NCBI GenBank assembly: GCA_963766505.1
Contig: CAVYAL010000002.1
Coordinates: 1-64,000 of the forward strand
Source: DATIRA01 sp963766505
Lineage (GTDB): Bacteria > Pseudomonadota > Gammaproteobacteria > Steroidobacterales > Steroidobacteraceae
Reading direction: 5' to 3'
DNA length: 64,000 nt
Position 1 is the stretch's first letter, and the number at the start of each line of letters is the position of its first letter. The position numbers and the translations under genes are program-made. This document shows positions 40,523 to 50,449 of this stretch, in pieces. The notes beneath the pieces are model-generated. The model did not search any database. It was given only the letters and a program-made list of their open reading frames with translations, and was not told where the DNA came from.

Positions 40523-42883
40523 TCAGCTCGGCAGGGCCGACGGTTCCGCCGCGGGCCGGCTGCTCGCCCGAGGCGGCCCCAGGGGCGGGTCGAGGCGGCG
40601 CAGCCGCAGCGAGTTGAGGACGACGCTGACCGAGCTGAAGGCCATCGCCGCGGCCGCCAGCACCGGGTCCAGGCGGATGCCGAAGAACGGGTACAGCACG
40701 CCCATGGCCACGGGGATGAGCAGGACGTTGTAGCCGAAGGCCCAGACGAGGTTCTGGCGGATGACGCGGAGGGTCTGACGGGACAGCGCGATGGCCGAGC
40801 CGACCAGCCGCGGATCACCGCCGATGAGCGTCACGTCCGATGCCTCCATGGCCACGTCCGTGCCCTGTCCCGATGGCGATGCCCACGTCCGCCTGTGCCA
40901 GTGCGGGAGCATCGTTGATGCCGTCGCCGACCATGGCCACGATCTGCCCGTGCGCCTGCAGCTCCCGGACGTGATCGGCCTTGCTCCCCGGCAGCACACC
41001 GGCGCTGACGTGCTCGATGCCCACCTGTCGGGCCACTGCGGTCGCCGTGGTGATCGTGTCACCACTGAGCAGCCAGACCTGCACGCCAGCATCGCGCAGC
41101 TCACGGACCGCCGCGGCGGCACCGGGCTTGATGGCATCACTGATCTCGATGGCGCCCATGGCCCGGCCGTCGACGGCCACGTAGACCATCGTCCGGGCCG
41201 CTGCGCTCGCCTCGGCAGCCTGGCCGCGCAGCGGCGCTGACGTCGATGTCCCGGTCCGTCATCAGGGCCAGGCTGCCGACCAGGACGCTGCGGCCATCCA
41301 GCTGGGCGCTGACGCCCTTGCCGGTCAACGCCTCGAACGCCGTCACCTCCCTGACATCGCTGCCGACGCTGCCTGGCCTCCTCAAGGATGGCCGCGGCGA
41401 GCGGATGCTCCGAGCCCCGTTCTGCCGAGGCAGCCACGGCGATGACCTCGTCGGCGCTCGTTCCCCCGATGGCATGCACGGCCGTCACCGACGGGCGGCC
41501 CTGCGTCAGGGTGCCCGTCTTGTCGAAGACGACGGTGTCGACACGGCCGGCCATCTCGAGGGCGGCACCGCCGCGGATGAGCATGCCGCGCTCCGCGGCA
41601 CGACCGGTGCCCACCATCACCGCGGTGGGCGTGGCCAGGCCCATGGCGCAGGGACAGGCGATGATGAGCACGCTGATGGCGGCCACCAGGGCCAGCGTCA
41701 GCGCGGGATCGGGCCCGAGGGCGAGCCAGGCCACGAAGGTGAGCGCTGCGAGCGCCAGGACGAGCGGCACGAACCAGTCGATGACGCGGTCAGCGACGCG
41801 CTGGATGGGCGCCTTGGAGCCCTGTGCCTCCCGGACCATGCGCACGATCTGCCCGAGCACCGTGTCGCGCCCGACATGCGTGGCGCGGAGCACGAAGGAG
41901 CCAGTCGTGTTGAGCGTCGCGCCGATGACCTGGTCGTTGACCGCCTTGGTCACCGGTTGCGGCTCGCCGGTCAACATGGACTCGTCCACCAGGGAGCTGC
42001 CGCTGCTGACGACCCCGTCGACCGGCACCTTCTCGCCGGGGCGCACGCGCAACAGGTCGCCGGGACGGACCAGCTCGATGGGGATGTCCTCCTCGGCGTC
42101 GCCCCGCAGACGGCGGGCGGTACGCGCCTGCAGGCCCACCAGCGCAGCCACGGCCCCGCTGGCCTGGGACTTGGCGCGGGCCTCCATCCAGCGCCCCGTG
42201 AGGATGAGGCCGATGATCATGGCCGACGAATCGAAGTAGGTGACCGCTTCGATGCCGGCCTCGATGACGAGCGTGGGGGCGAGCGTGACGACGACGCTGT
42301 AGCCCCAGGCAGCCATGGTCCCCAGGGCCACCAGCGTGTCCATGCTGACGGTGCGGTGGCGCGCCTGGCGCACGGCATTGCGCAGGAAGACCCCGCCGGC
42401 CCAGAACTGGATGAACGTGGCCGGCACGAGCAGGAGCCAGTTCAACGCCGTCATGTCGATGCCCAGGCCGCCCGGCCAGAGCATGACCACCATGATGGCG
42501 GCGGCCACAGCCACCGAGACGACCGCCCTGATGCCGAGCTCACGCTGCTCCCTTGCCCGGGCCGCCGCATCAGGGTCGGCCGCATCGAGCGACAAGGCGT
42601 CCGCGTCCGCAGCAGCGCTGCCGGACGACTCGGGGCGGACGTCGTAGCCGGCTCTGGCGATGGCGGCTTCCACCTCCGCGCGGCCGGCGATCGCCGGGTC
42701 GATGGACACCGTGGCGCGCTCGGTGGCGAGGTTGACATTGGCCTCGGCCACGCCGTCGGTGGCGCGCAGGAAGCGCTCGATGCGGTTCACGCAGGACGCG
42801 CAGGTCATGCCCTCGACGCCGACCGAGATGACGATCGGTGCGGGAGCCGTGACCACGCCGGGGGAAGGCGGATCGAGGGACAT
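40523..42883 (-). CDS. copA: Cu(I)-translocating P1B-type ATPase (three frame breaks)
   Basis: ATG 42883. One N-terminal metal-binding domain (VEGMTCASCVNRIERFL), eight membrane helices, TGEP actuator loop, IIACPCAMGLATP in helix 6, DKTGTLTQG phosphorylation site, SEHPLAAAI and GDGINDAPALAQADVG. The metal-site residues YN (AFGYNVLLIP) and MxxSS (MAFSSVSVVLNSLRL) match copper(I) exporters. Breaks near 41382 and 41235 are GC-unit losses and that near 40866 is an extra G; repair gives 788 codons. A longer in-frame extension upstream to 43174 is not homologous and is rejected. Confidence 0.9.
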   Translation of the reverse strand: MSLDPPSPGVVTAPAPIVISVGVEGMTCASCVNRIERFLRATDGVAEANVNLATERATVSIDPAIAGRAEVEAAIARAGYDVRPESSGSAAADADALSLDAADPDAAARAREQRELGIRAVVSVAVAAAIMVVMLWPGGLGIDMTALNWLLLVPATFIQFWAGGVFLRNAVRQARHRTVSMDTLVALGTMAAWGYSVVVTLAPTLVIEAGIEAVTYFDSSAMIIGLILTGRWMEARAKSQASGAVAALVGLQARTARRLRGDAEEDIPIELVRPGDLLRVRPGEKVPVDGVVSSGSSLVDESMLTGEPQPVTKAVNDQVIGATLNTTGSFVLRATHVGRDTVLGQIVRMVREAQGSKAPIQRVADRVIDWFVPLVLALAALTFVAWLALGPDPALTLALVAAISVLIIACPCAMGLATPTAVMVGTGRAAERGMLIRGGAALEMAGRVDTVVFDKTGTLTQGRPSVTAVHAIGGTSADEVIAVAASAERGSEHPLAAAILEEARQRRQRCQGGDGVRGVDRQGRQRPAGWPQRPGRQPGPDDGPGHRRQRRCAARLPRRAQRPGRWSTWPSTAGPWAPSRSVMPSSPVPPRRSVSCAMLACRSGCSVVTRSPRRPQWPDRWASSTSAPVCCRGARPITSGSCRRTGRSWPWSATASTMLPHWHRRTWASPSGQGTDVAMEASDVTLIGGDPRLVGSAIALSRQTLRVIRQNLVWAFGYNVLLIPVAMGVLYPFFGIRLDPVLAAAAMAFSSVSVVLNSLRLRRLDPPLGPPRASSRPAAEPSALPS

Positions 42884-42904
42884 CCTGCCCTGAGGATACC
42901 AAGG

Positions 42905-43253
42905 CTCCGTCACGCTACCTCTACGGCGCATCCTGAGGCGGTCACGTCGACAGAGGTCGTCCAGGAGAATCCTCCATCGCTTCATGGCCAGCCGACGGGC
43001 TGAGGTCGGCGCCGCCGTGACACGCGGGACCATCGTCGCGTTCCGCCCCCGGCTGCCGGTCACGCATACCGTCGTGGGGCGGCTGCCAGGTCTCGTGGAA
43101 CGCTCTCCGGACCTCACCGCGCGCGACCTCATCCACGTGGCGACCTGCCTCGAGGAGGGCGTCCACACGGTCATCCGTCCTGACCGAGGCTTCGACAGCG
43201 TGCGGGAGGTCCGGCGCCTTGAGCCATCACCGGCGCCTGGCAGGAAGGCCTAG
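42905..43253 (+). pseudogene. VapC-like PIN-domain toxin, remnant
   Basis: TSTEVVQE and, after an extra A near 42967, ILHRFMASRRAEVG match the start of the second helix pair of VapC proteins. SPDLTARDLIHVATCLEEG and VIRPDRGFDSV match the C-terminal half, with the acidic residues of the PIN nuclease site. The N-terminal strand with the first catalytic Asp is missing: a YLYGA stretch suggests internal deletion. No VapB antitoxin is visible. It looks like a decaying toxin-antitoxin locus. Its TAG shares CTAG with the convergent gene. Confidence 0.6.
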
Positions 43254-43564
43254 CGGCCCACCGGCTTCATGGCGAACACGCCCACCACCATGTTGACGCA
43301 GGGGTCGTGACAGAGCTCCAGGCCGACCTCGCCCCGGTCCACCAGGTCGGCCAGGAAGCCACTCTCCCGAGGCGGCAGGCCGACCCAGAAGCGACCCTCG
43401 CGCGTGACCACGGGCTGGACGTCATCGGCCTCGCCGTTGATGTCGAAGCGACGGCGGAGCTCGTGCATGGGCACATAGGGGCGCGACTTGATGAAGCGGC
43501 GCAACTGCGCCTGAGTGCAGCCCTGGCCCTGCGAGCCATCGCGGCTGCCATTCGTGTCAGCCAT
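43250..43564 (-). CDS. hypothetical protein of 104 residues
   Basis: From ATG 43564. A polar N-terminus (ADTNGSRDGSQGQG) is followed by QLRRFIKSRPYVPMHELRRRFDINGEADDV, a compact helix-turn-helix-like segment. Then come VVTREGRFWVGLPPRESGFLADLVDRGEVGLELCHDP and a hydrophobic end. I do not recognise the family. The RRF-x-I-N-G-E-ADDV block could be a winged-helix fragment. It is encoded opposite the PIN remnant and downstream of the M24 peptidase. Confidence 0.5.
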   Translation of the reverse strand: MADTNGSRDGSQGQGCTQAQLRRFIKSRPYVPMHELRRRFDINGEADDVQPVVTREGRFWVGLPPRESGFLADLVDRGEVGLELCHDPCVNMVVGVFAMKPVGR

Positions 43565-43751
43565 GCGTTCATCTTTCCCCGCCATGCAGGCCAGGGCCGG
43601 CACGGCGGTGACGCCGGGGAAGGCGTCGCTCAGCGTCATCATCACGGGCCACCGCACAGCCGCAGTGACCGGTAGCGGGATGATACACCCGGTCCACGAG
43701 TGGCCCATCACGGGGACCCTCGCGCCACCGGCGACCTGGACGACCCTCGGA

Positions 43752-44925
43752 TCAGCCCTCGAGGACGAGGAGTTCGCGCGGTGTCTGGTTGAGGGAGCGG
43801 CAGCCGTCAGCGGTGCACAGCACGGTGTCCTCGATGCGCACCCCGTACCGACCCTCCAGGTAGATGCCCGGCTCCACGCTGAAGGTGTTGCCGGCCGCGG
43901 CGGGCTCCGAGTTGCCGCTGATGACGTAGGGCTCCTCGTGGACCTCCAGCCCGATGCCGTGACCGAGCCGATGCAGGAACTGCTCCCCGTAGCCCCCGGC
44001 GGTGATGACGTCACGTGCTGCGGCATCGATCGACTCGAAGCTGACGCCGGGGCGGACGGCGGCCCGACCGGCCTCCTGGGCACGCTCGGTGAGACGGTGG
44101 ATCTCGACGAAATCGTCAGCCGGGGCACTCCCGTCGCGATCCGCGATCCAGAACGTACGCGTGGTGTCCGAGCAGTAGCCGGCGTTCCGTCCACCGATGT
44201 CCAGGAGCAAGGCCTCGCCGCGCCCGATGATGCGTGCGCCCGGCTCGTGATGCGGCGACGCGCTGTTGCGGCCCGGAGGCCACGATGGCGAACTCGGCCG
44301 TGTCGTGGCCCTCGTCCACCAGCCGGTCGCGGACCTCACGCGCGACCTCGGCCTCGCTGCGCCCGACCAGCGGCCCTCGCGCCACGGCCTCCATGGTGCG
44401 GTCAGCAGCCTCGGCAGCAGCCTGCAGCAGCAGGATCTCCTCGGCATCCTTGATGCGGCGCAGCGGCGCCAGCACGGCCGAGGCAAGCCCCCAGGCAACT
44501 CCGCTCGGCCCCGGCTGCAGGACCTGCTGGAGACCCAGCACGAAGGCCGCACGCAGGCCGTCGGAGACGAGGAGCCGCTGAACGGGTCCCGCACTGGCGG
44601 AGGCCTGGGCCTCGACGAGTGGCGGCACCAGCCGAAAGGGATCCTCGGTCTCTGCCCAGGTCTGCACGCGCACCGCTCCTGAGGCCAGGCCGGGGGCCAG
44701 CTCGGCCGCGCCAAGCTCAAGACGCGGAGCGATGAAGGTGGCCGGGGCGCCCGGGCCGATGATCAGCAGGTTCAAGCGCTCGTGTCCCACGGCCGCGTAG
44801 CCGAGCAACCACTCCAGCTCTGGCCCGACACCGATGAGCATGGCCGTGGACCCCTCCCGGGCCAGGGCCTCCTGTGTCAGTCCGAGCCGCTCCACGAACC
44901 GGGAGGCGCTGATGGTCGTGCTCAT
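43752..44925 (-). CDS. M24-family Xaa-Pro aminopeptidase-like peptidase (one frame break)
   Basis: ATG 44925 overlaps the stop of the receiver-like gene (ATGA). An N-terminal creatinase-like domain precedes the pita-bread catalytic domain. The five metal ligands are visible: LLLDIGGRNAGYCSDTTRTFW (two Asp, in two short strands), LGHGIGLEVHEEPY (His), SVEPGIYLEGRYG (Glu) and VRIEDTVLCT (Glu). The break near 44277 reads as an extra G. Removing it gives VASGRNSASPHHEPG and 391 codons. It releases N-terminal residues next to proline. Confidence 0.85.
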
Positions 44926-45305
44926 CCCGGTTCCTCACGTGGCGCTGCGGCGGCCAGCCAGCCCTCCACAAGCCGGGTGCCATCCTCGAAGAACTTGCGA
45001 TACGAGAAGACCCGGCTGGCCCCGGCTTCGAGCGCTCGGCGGCGGGTCAGCTGATCGTCGTGCTGGGCCACCGCCATGACCGGCAGGTGCGCGGCCCGGA
45101 TGCGCTCGATGGCGGCTACGGCATCGAAACGCCGAGCGGCCACGTCCACGATGGCGCCACCGAGCGAGGGTTCGTCCTCAAGCCCGTGGGCCTCCAGGGC
45201 GATGTCCAGCTCAGCGTCACTGCCGAGTGGAACGGCCCGCCCACCAGCCCGGCGGATGGCATCGACGATGCGGGTCGACCACATCAGGTCATCCGCGAGG
45301 ACCAC
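44922..45305 (-). CDS. receiver-like (atypical) signalling domain protein
   Basis: 127 residues from GTG 45305, a single domain. VLADDLMWSTRIVDAI, AIVDVAARRFDAVAAIERIR and GASRVFSYRKFFEDG follow the CheY pattern. The Asp in AIVDV could be the phosphoacceptor. The usual Ser/Thr after strand 4 is replaced (VMAVAQH) and the Lys-Pro of strand 5 is changed, so phosphorylation is doubtful. It sits between korB and the peptidase, 11 bp and -4 bp from them, and so belongs to that operon. Confidence 0.55.
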   Translation of the reverse strand: MVLADDLMWSTRIVDAIRRAGGRAVPLGSDAELDIALEAHGLEDEPSLGGAIVDVAARRFDAVAAIERIRAAHLPVMAVAQHDDQLTRRRALEAGASRVFSYRKFFEDGTRLVEGWLAAAAPREEPG

Positions 45306-45316
45306 GATGGCTGGTC

Positions 45317-46328
45317 TCAGGAGATCGTCCAGGTGTCGCTGGTGAAGAGCAGCTCGCGCAGGTCGCCTTCGCCCTTGTCGGCGCGGACCAGCTCGATCTG
45401 TCCGGCCACCAGTTGGTGATGCACGGGTCGCTTGACGCGCCGCAGCACGCCCACCGGCACCGGGTAGTCCGGCCAGAACATGCGCGAGAGGATGTAGGCG
45501 AGGGCATCATCGGTCTCGTCGTGCACCGCCAGGTCCGCCTCCGTGACGTCGCCACCGAGCTCCACCACCTCCGGCCGCAGGCCGTTGAGGCGGATGCCCT
45601 TGTCGGCCGCCTTGCCGAAGATCGATCGGTTCGCCGTGCCTGAGCTTGAGCATGCGGTCATCACGGACATCCCGGTCGGTGAACTCCCGCCAGGCACCGT
45701 CGTTGAAGATGTTGCAGTTCTGCAGCACCTCCACGAAGGCGGAGCCCTTGTGCCGGCCGGCCGCATCGAGCGTCTCCTGGATGTGCTCGGTGTAGGTATC
45801 GACGGTGCGGGCCACGAAGGTGGCCTCCGCGGTCAACGCCACCGAGAGGGGTACCACGGGCTGGTCGACCGTGCCTTCAGGCGTGGACTTGGTGCGCTTG
45901 CCGAACTCCGAGGTCGGCGAGGCCTGTCCCTTGGTCAGACCGTAGATGCGGTTGTTGAACATCACCACCTTGATGTCCACGTTGCGACGCATCGAATGCA
46001 GGATGTGGTTGCCGCCGATGGAGAGCGCGTCACCGTCCCCGGTGATGACCCAGACCATCAGCTCCGGCCGCGCGATCTTGAGGCCCGTCGCCAGCGTGGG
46101 CGCGCGACCGTGGATGGAGTGGAAGCCGTACGTGTTCATGTAGTACGGCAGCCGGCCGGAGCAGCCGATGCCGGAGATGAAGACGATGTTCTCGCGCGGA
46201 TAGCCGAAGTCCGGCATGACCCGCTGCGTCTGGGCCAGGATGGAGTAGTCGCCGCAGCCGGGGCACCAGCGCACCTCCTGGTCGGAGACGAAGTCCTTGC
46301 GGGTCAGTGCGATGGGCTCGGAAGCCAC
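45317..46328 (-). CDS. korB: 2-oxoacid:ferredoxin oxidoreductase, beta subunit (one frame break)
   Basis: Thiamine-diphosphate subunit. EVRWCPGCGDYSILAQTQ has the cluster Cys pair, ISGIGCSGRLPYYMNTYGFHSIHGRAPTLA supplies the third Cys and substrate loop, and VITGDGDALSIGGNHIL to VMFNNRIYGLTKGQASPTS is the TPP motif. The break near 45627 is an extra base or a two-base loss in the palindromic CGATCGATC. Downstream, FGKAADKGIRLNGL is the C-terminal region. With korA it oxidises 2-oxoglutarate or a similar 2-oxoacid to acyl-CoA and reduced ferredoxin. Confidence 0.88.
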
Positions 46329-46356
46329 GCCCGAGTCGGTGAGTATCAGTCATCGT

Positions 46357-48223
46357 TCAGCGCTCCTCCTCGGCCAGGAGCAGCTTGCCGGCCTGCTCGA
46401 CCTCCGGCACCGGCAGGGGCTTGCCACGCACGCGGTTGAGGCCCACTGCATCGACCAGGAAGCGACCCCGGATGATCAGGCGCAGCTGGCCGGTGTTGAT
46501 CTCGGGGATGAGCACCCGGCGGTAGGCCGCCAGCACCTCGCCGGTGTTGCGCGGGAAGGGAACGAGATGTCGCAGGTGCGCGTGTGCGACGGCATGACCC
46601 TGGCGCTGCAGGCGCTCGGTCGCGGTGCGCAGCGAGCCGTACGTGGACCCCCAGCCGAGGATGAGCAGGTCACCACGCTCGGGACCGCTCACCTCGAGGT
46701 CGGGGATGTCGTTGGCGATGCCGGCCACCTTCTGGGCACGCAACTCGGTCATGCGCTGGTGGTTGTCGGGGTCGTAGGAGACGGTGCCGATGACGTCGGC
46801 CTTCTCCAGCCCGCCGATGCGGTGCTCCAGTCCCGGCGTGCCCGGGATGGCCCAGGGCCGCGCCAGCGTCACCGGATCGCGCTGGTAGGGGTGGAAGGAC
46901 GACGCATCGGTGTAGTTGGGCACCGAGATGTCGGGCAGGTCGGCGGGCTCCGGGATCCGCCAGGGCTCCGAACCGGTGGCCAGGAAGGCGTCCGAGAGAT
47001 AGACCACCGGGGTCATGTACTTGAGCGCCAGCCGCCATGCCTCGATGGCGTAGTCGAAGCACTCGGCCGGGGTGGCCGGCGCGACGACCGGCATCGGGGC
47101 ATCGCCATTGCGGCCGAACATGGCCTGCAGCAGGTCCGCCTGTTCGAGCTTGGTGGGCAGGCCCGTGGACGGGCCACCGCGCTGGACGTTCACGATGACC
47201 AGCGGCAGCTCGACCATGACCGCGAGGCCCATGGCCTCGCTCTTGAGGGCGATGCCCGGGGCCTGATGAGGCCGTCAGGCCCAGCACGCCCCCGAAGGAG
47301 GCGCCGATGGCCGAGCCGATGGCCGCGATCTCGTCCTCGGCCTGGAAGGTGCGCACACCGAAGTGCTTGTAGGTGGAGAGTTGATGGAGGATGTCACTGG
47401 CCGGCGTGATGGGGTAGGAACCGTAGAAGAGGTCGCGCCCGGCCAGCTTGCCGGCAGCCACGAACCCCAGCGACGCGGCTTCGTTGCCGGTGATGTTGCG
47501 GTACGTGCCCGGCGGGAGCGTGGCTGGCTTGACCCGGTAGTGGGTGTGGAAGAGCTCGGTGGTCTCGCCGAAGGCGTAGCCGGCCTTGAGGGCGCGCAGG
47601 TTGGCCTCGGCGATGACAGGCCGGGCCGCGAACTTCTTCTCGATCCACTCGATGGTCGGCTCCATGGACCGCTCGTAGAGCCAGAACATGAGCCCGAGGG
47701 CGAAGAAGTTCTTGGTCAGGTCCACCTGCTTGGTGGTCATGTCAAGGCCTTCGAGAGCACGCGCGTTGAGCTTGCCGACGGGGATCTCGAAGACGTTGTA
47801 GTCGTTGAGCGAGCCGTCCGTCAGAGGATTGTCCTGGTAGCCGGCCTTGGCCAGGTTCTGCTTGTTGAAGGCGTCCTCGTTGACGATGATGGCGCCGCCG
47901 CGAGGGACGTCGTGGAGGTTGGCCCGCAGCGCCGCCGGGTTCATGGCCACCAGCACGTCCGGCGCGTCCCCCGGGGTGTGGATCTCCGTCGCGGAGAAGC
48001 TGATCTGGAAGCCGGAGACGCCCGCCAGCGAGCCCGCCGGGGCACGGATCTCGGCGGGGAAGTCCGGCAGCGTGGCGATGTCGTTGCCGAAGACGGCGGC
48101 GGTGCGCGTGAACTGCGAGCCGGTCAGCTGCATCCCGTCGCCTGAATCGCCGGCGAAGCGGATGGTGACACGCTCGAGTTCCTGGATGGGCGGGGCCGGT
48201 GGCTGTTCGATCTCTGTGGACAC
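46357..48223 (-). CDS. korA: 2-oxoacid:ferredoxin oxidoreductase, fused gamma-alpha subunit (one frame break)
   Basis: GTG 48223 (TEIEQPPAPPIQEL). N-terminal gamma domain RFAGDSGDGMQLTGSQFT through MNPAALRANLHDVPRGG, fused to an alpha subunit starting GNEAASLGFVAAGKLAGRDLFYGSYPITPASDIL. QAEDEIAAIGSAIGASFGG, GPSTGLPTKLEQADLLQAMFG and LILGWGSTYGSLRTATERL follow. The one break, near 47262, is an extra C: corrected, it reads SSGPGIALKSEAMGLA and gives 622 codons. It is the first gene of the korA-korB-receiver-peptidase operon. Confidence 0.9.
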
Positions 48224-48339
48224 TCGGGGGCGGGGCTCCTGGATCGCGCGAAGCGGCCCGATATGGCCGTCGGTGGCGTGGTCTGCAGTGTAGCGCGATG
48301 CGGCTGTTCGGCTCGCCGGACCAAGTAGCATCCGTGGCG

Positions 48340-49423
48340 GTGACCACGAATGCCCGACCCGACTCGACGCTGCGCTTCTCCACGCAGGCCCTGGGCGTCG
48401 TCCTCGTGGTCATCTCTGCGGCCAGCTTCGGGTCCGGAGCGCTGTTCGTCCAGCCGCTCTATGCAGCAGGGATGGAGCCCCTGGAGGTGCTGTCCTGGCG
48501 CTTCGCCACGGCGGCCCTGCTGAGCTGGGCCTACCTGCTGGCCATTCGCCGTACGCGCTCGGCCCTGCTGATCGCTGCCGCGGCGGCGCGTCGGCGTGCT
48601 GCTCCTGCTGGGTGTGCTGTACGTCGGCAACAGCTACTCCTACATCGCCTCCCTGCAGGTCGTCTCCATCTCCCTGGTCTCGATCATCTCGTACCTCTAT
48701 CCGGCCATCGTGGCCGTCATGGCACTGCGCCTCGTGCGCCGGCTGGAAGGCCGGCGTGCCTGGCTGGCGCTGGGCATCTCCATGCTCGGCGTGGCCCTTG
48801 CCGTGGGCGGCATCCCGGAAGGCACGCTGCCGCCGCTGTGGGGCCTGGCGCTGGCCTTCGCCAACCCCGTCATCTACGCCACCTGGATCGTCTTCCAGGC
48901 CCGCCTCGCCGGTGACCGGCCCGTCCGTCGGCATGCAGCCACCGCCGACGGCGAGGCCTCGGCCATGCTCATCCCGCCCGGCGATGCCGAGACCGTCAGC
49001 GACATCCCGGACCCGGCGGCAGCAGCGGCGATCATGACCACCGCGACAGCAGCCGTGTACGTGCTACTGGCGTCGCTCACCGGGGCCTCGCTCTCCCCGG
49101 CGGTCGTGCCCGGGCAAGCCTGGCTGCCGCTCCTGGGCCTCGGCCTGGTGGCCACCGCCATCGCCATCCAGACCTTCTACGCCGGGGTCAAGCGCGTGGG
49201 TGCCGCACGAGCCTCGCTCATCAGCACCGTGGAACCTGTCTACACGATCATCCTGGCCATGATCCTGTTCGACGAGCGGCTCGCGCCTGTCCAGGTGATC
49301 GGCGGCCTGCTGGTGCTGTTCGCGGTCATCCTCGCCGAGACCGGGCGTGCCAGCGATGCCGTCCAGCCGAGGCTGCCGGCACCCGATACAGTTGACCGCG
49401 GATGGGGCGCTGGCGAGCGCTGA
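48340..49423 (+). CDS. EamA/DMT-family permease, second copy (one frame break)
   Basis: GTG 48340. About ten membrane helices, with ALFVQPLYAAGMEPLEVLSWRF, SLVSIISYLYPAIVAVMAL, and in the second half GAARASLISTVEPVYTIILAMILFDERL, the family's end-of-repeat signature. The break near 48587 is one GC unit; repaired, 362 codons. Divergent from korA. The substrate cannot be predicted. It is not a recent duplicate of the copy at 3023. Confidence 0.82.
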
Positions 49424-49466
49424 CGACGTCGACAGCCAGTGTTCGCGGGGCAGCAGGGAGGACACG

Positions 49467-50348
49467 ATGAGGCTGGTCTCGTACCTGGACGCGGCGGGGG
49501 ACCGCCTTGGCGTCGAGCACAGCGACGGACGCATCTGGTCGAGCCGATCACTGGGGGCCGGGCTGCCCGGCACCATGGCCGAGCTTGTCGCCGAGGGCGA
49601 CCCGCCCCTGGCAGCGCCTGCGCTCGGCGGTCCGCTCCGCGGCGGCGGAGCGGTCTGCCCGGCGATGTCGACCCCGCGCAGCGCATCGCGCCGGTGCCGC
49701 GCCCGGGAAAGATCGTCGCCGTCGGTCTCAACTACCACGACCATGCCCGTGAGCACGGCCATGGAGCCGCCCGAGTCACCGATGCTCTTCGCCAAGTTCC
49801 CCACCGCGGTCATCGGTCCGGGGGCCACGGTCGAGTGGGACCCTCGGCTGACCGACGCCGTGGACCTGGAAGCCGAGCTGGGCGTGGTCATCGGACGGAC
49901 GGCCCGGCGCGTGAGCGAGGACAGCGCCCTCGACCACGTGCTCGGCTACACCTGCCTGAACGACGTCAGCGCCCGTGACCTGCAGTACGCGGACAAGCAG
50001 TTTGTGCGCGCCAAGTCGCTGGACACCTTCTGCCCCATGGGGCCCGTGCTGGTCACCGCGGATGAGCTCGGCGATCCCGGGGCGCTGGCCGTGCGCAGCT
50101 ACCGCAACGGCGAGCTGATGCAGGATGGCAACACCGCGGACCTCATCTTCAGCGTCCCCTACCTGGTGGCGTTCTGCTCCCGTGCCTTCACCCTGGAGCC
50201 CGGCGACGTCATCGCCACCGGCACGCCGGCCGGCGTAGGTTACTTCCGCGAGCCCAAGGTGCTGCTGCACGAGGGCGACGTCATGACCGTCGAGATCGAG
50301 GGCATCGGCCGCCTCGAGAACCCCTGCCACGAGGTGCGGCCGGACTGA
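49467..50348 (+). CDS. fumarylacetoacetate hydrolase (FAH)-family enzyme (frame breaks)
   Basis: ATG 49467. After an N-terminal lid domain and three GC-unit losses (near 49622, 49655 and 49768) the core reads RPGKIVAVGLNYHDHAREHG. FPTAVIGPGATVEWDP, then DAVDLEAELGVVIGR with the two metal-binding Glu residues, and GYTCLNDVSARDLQY with the Asp. FCPMGPVLVTADEL and DVIATGTPAGVGYF complete it. 296 codons when repaired. Members cleave acylpyruvates or decarboxylate oxaloacetate; which one is not determined. Confidence 0.87.
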   Translation: MRLVSYLDAAGDRLGVEHSDGRIWSSRSLGAGLPGTMAELVAEGDPPLAAPALGGPLRGGGAVCPAMSTPRSASRRCRARERSSPSVSTTTTMPVSTAMEPPESPMLFAKFPTAVIGPGATVEWDPRLTDAVDLEAELGVVIGRTARRVSEDSALDHVLGYTCLNDVSARDLQYADKQFVRAKSLDTFCPMGPVLVTADELGDPGALAVRSYRNGELMQDGNTADLIFSVPYLVAFCSRAFTLEPGDVIATGTPAGVGYFREPKVLLHEGDVMTVEIEGIGRLENPCHEVRPD

Positions 50349-50449
50349 TCGCGGGCCTCACGGCTCGGGTGCCGCGCGACCAGGGAAGAGGGCAGGCACA
50401 GCGAAGATGGCAGGCCCAGGCCCTGCTGACCGCGGGCCAGACGACATCG

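Noticed and set aside
42884..43174. 97-residue N-terminal extension of CopA
   Set aside because: The extension is antisense to the PIN remnant and low in conserved content; MSLDPPSP at 42883 directly precedes the metal-binding domain.
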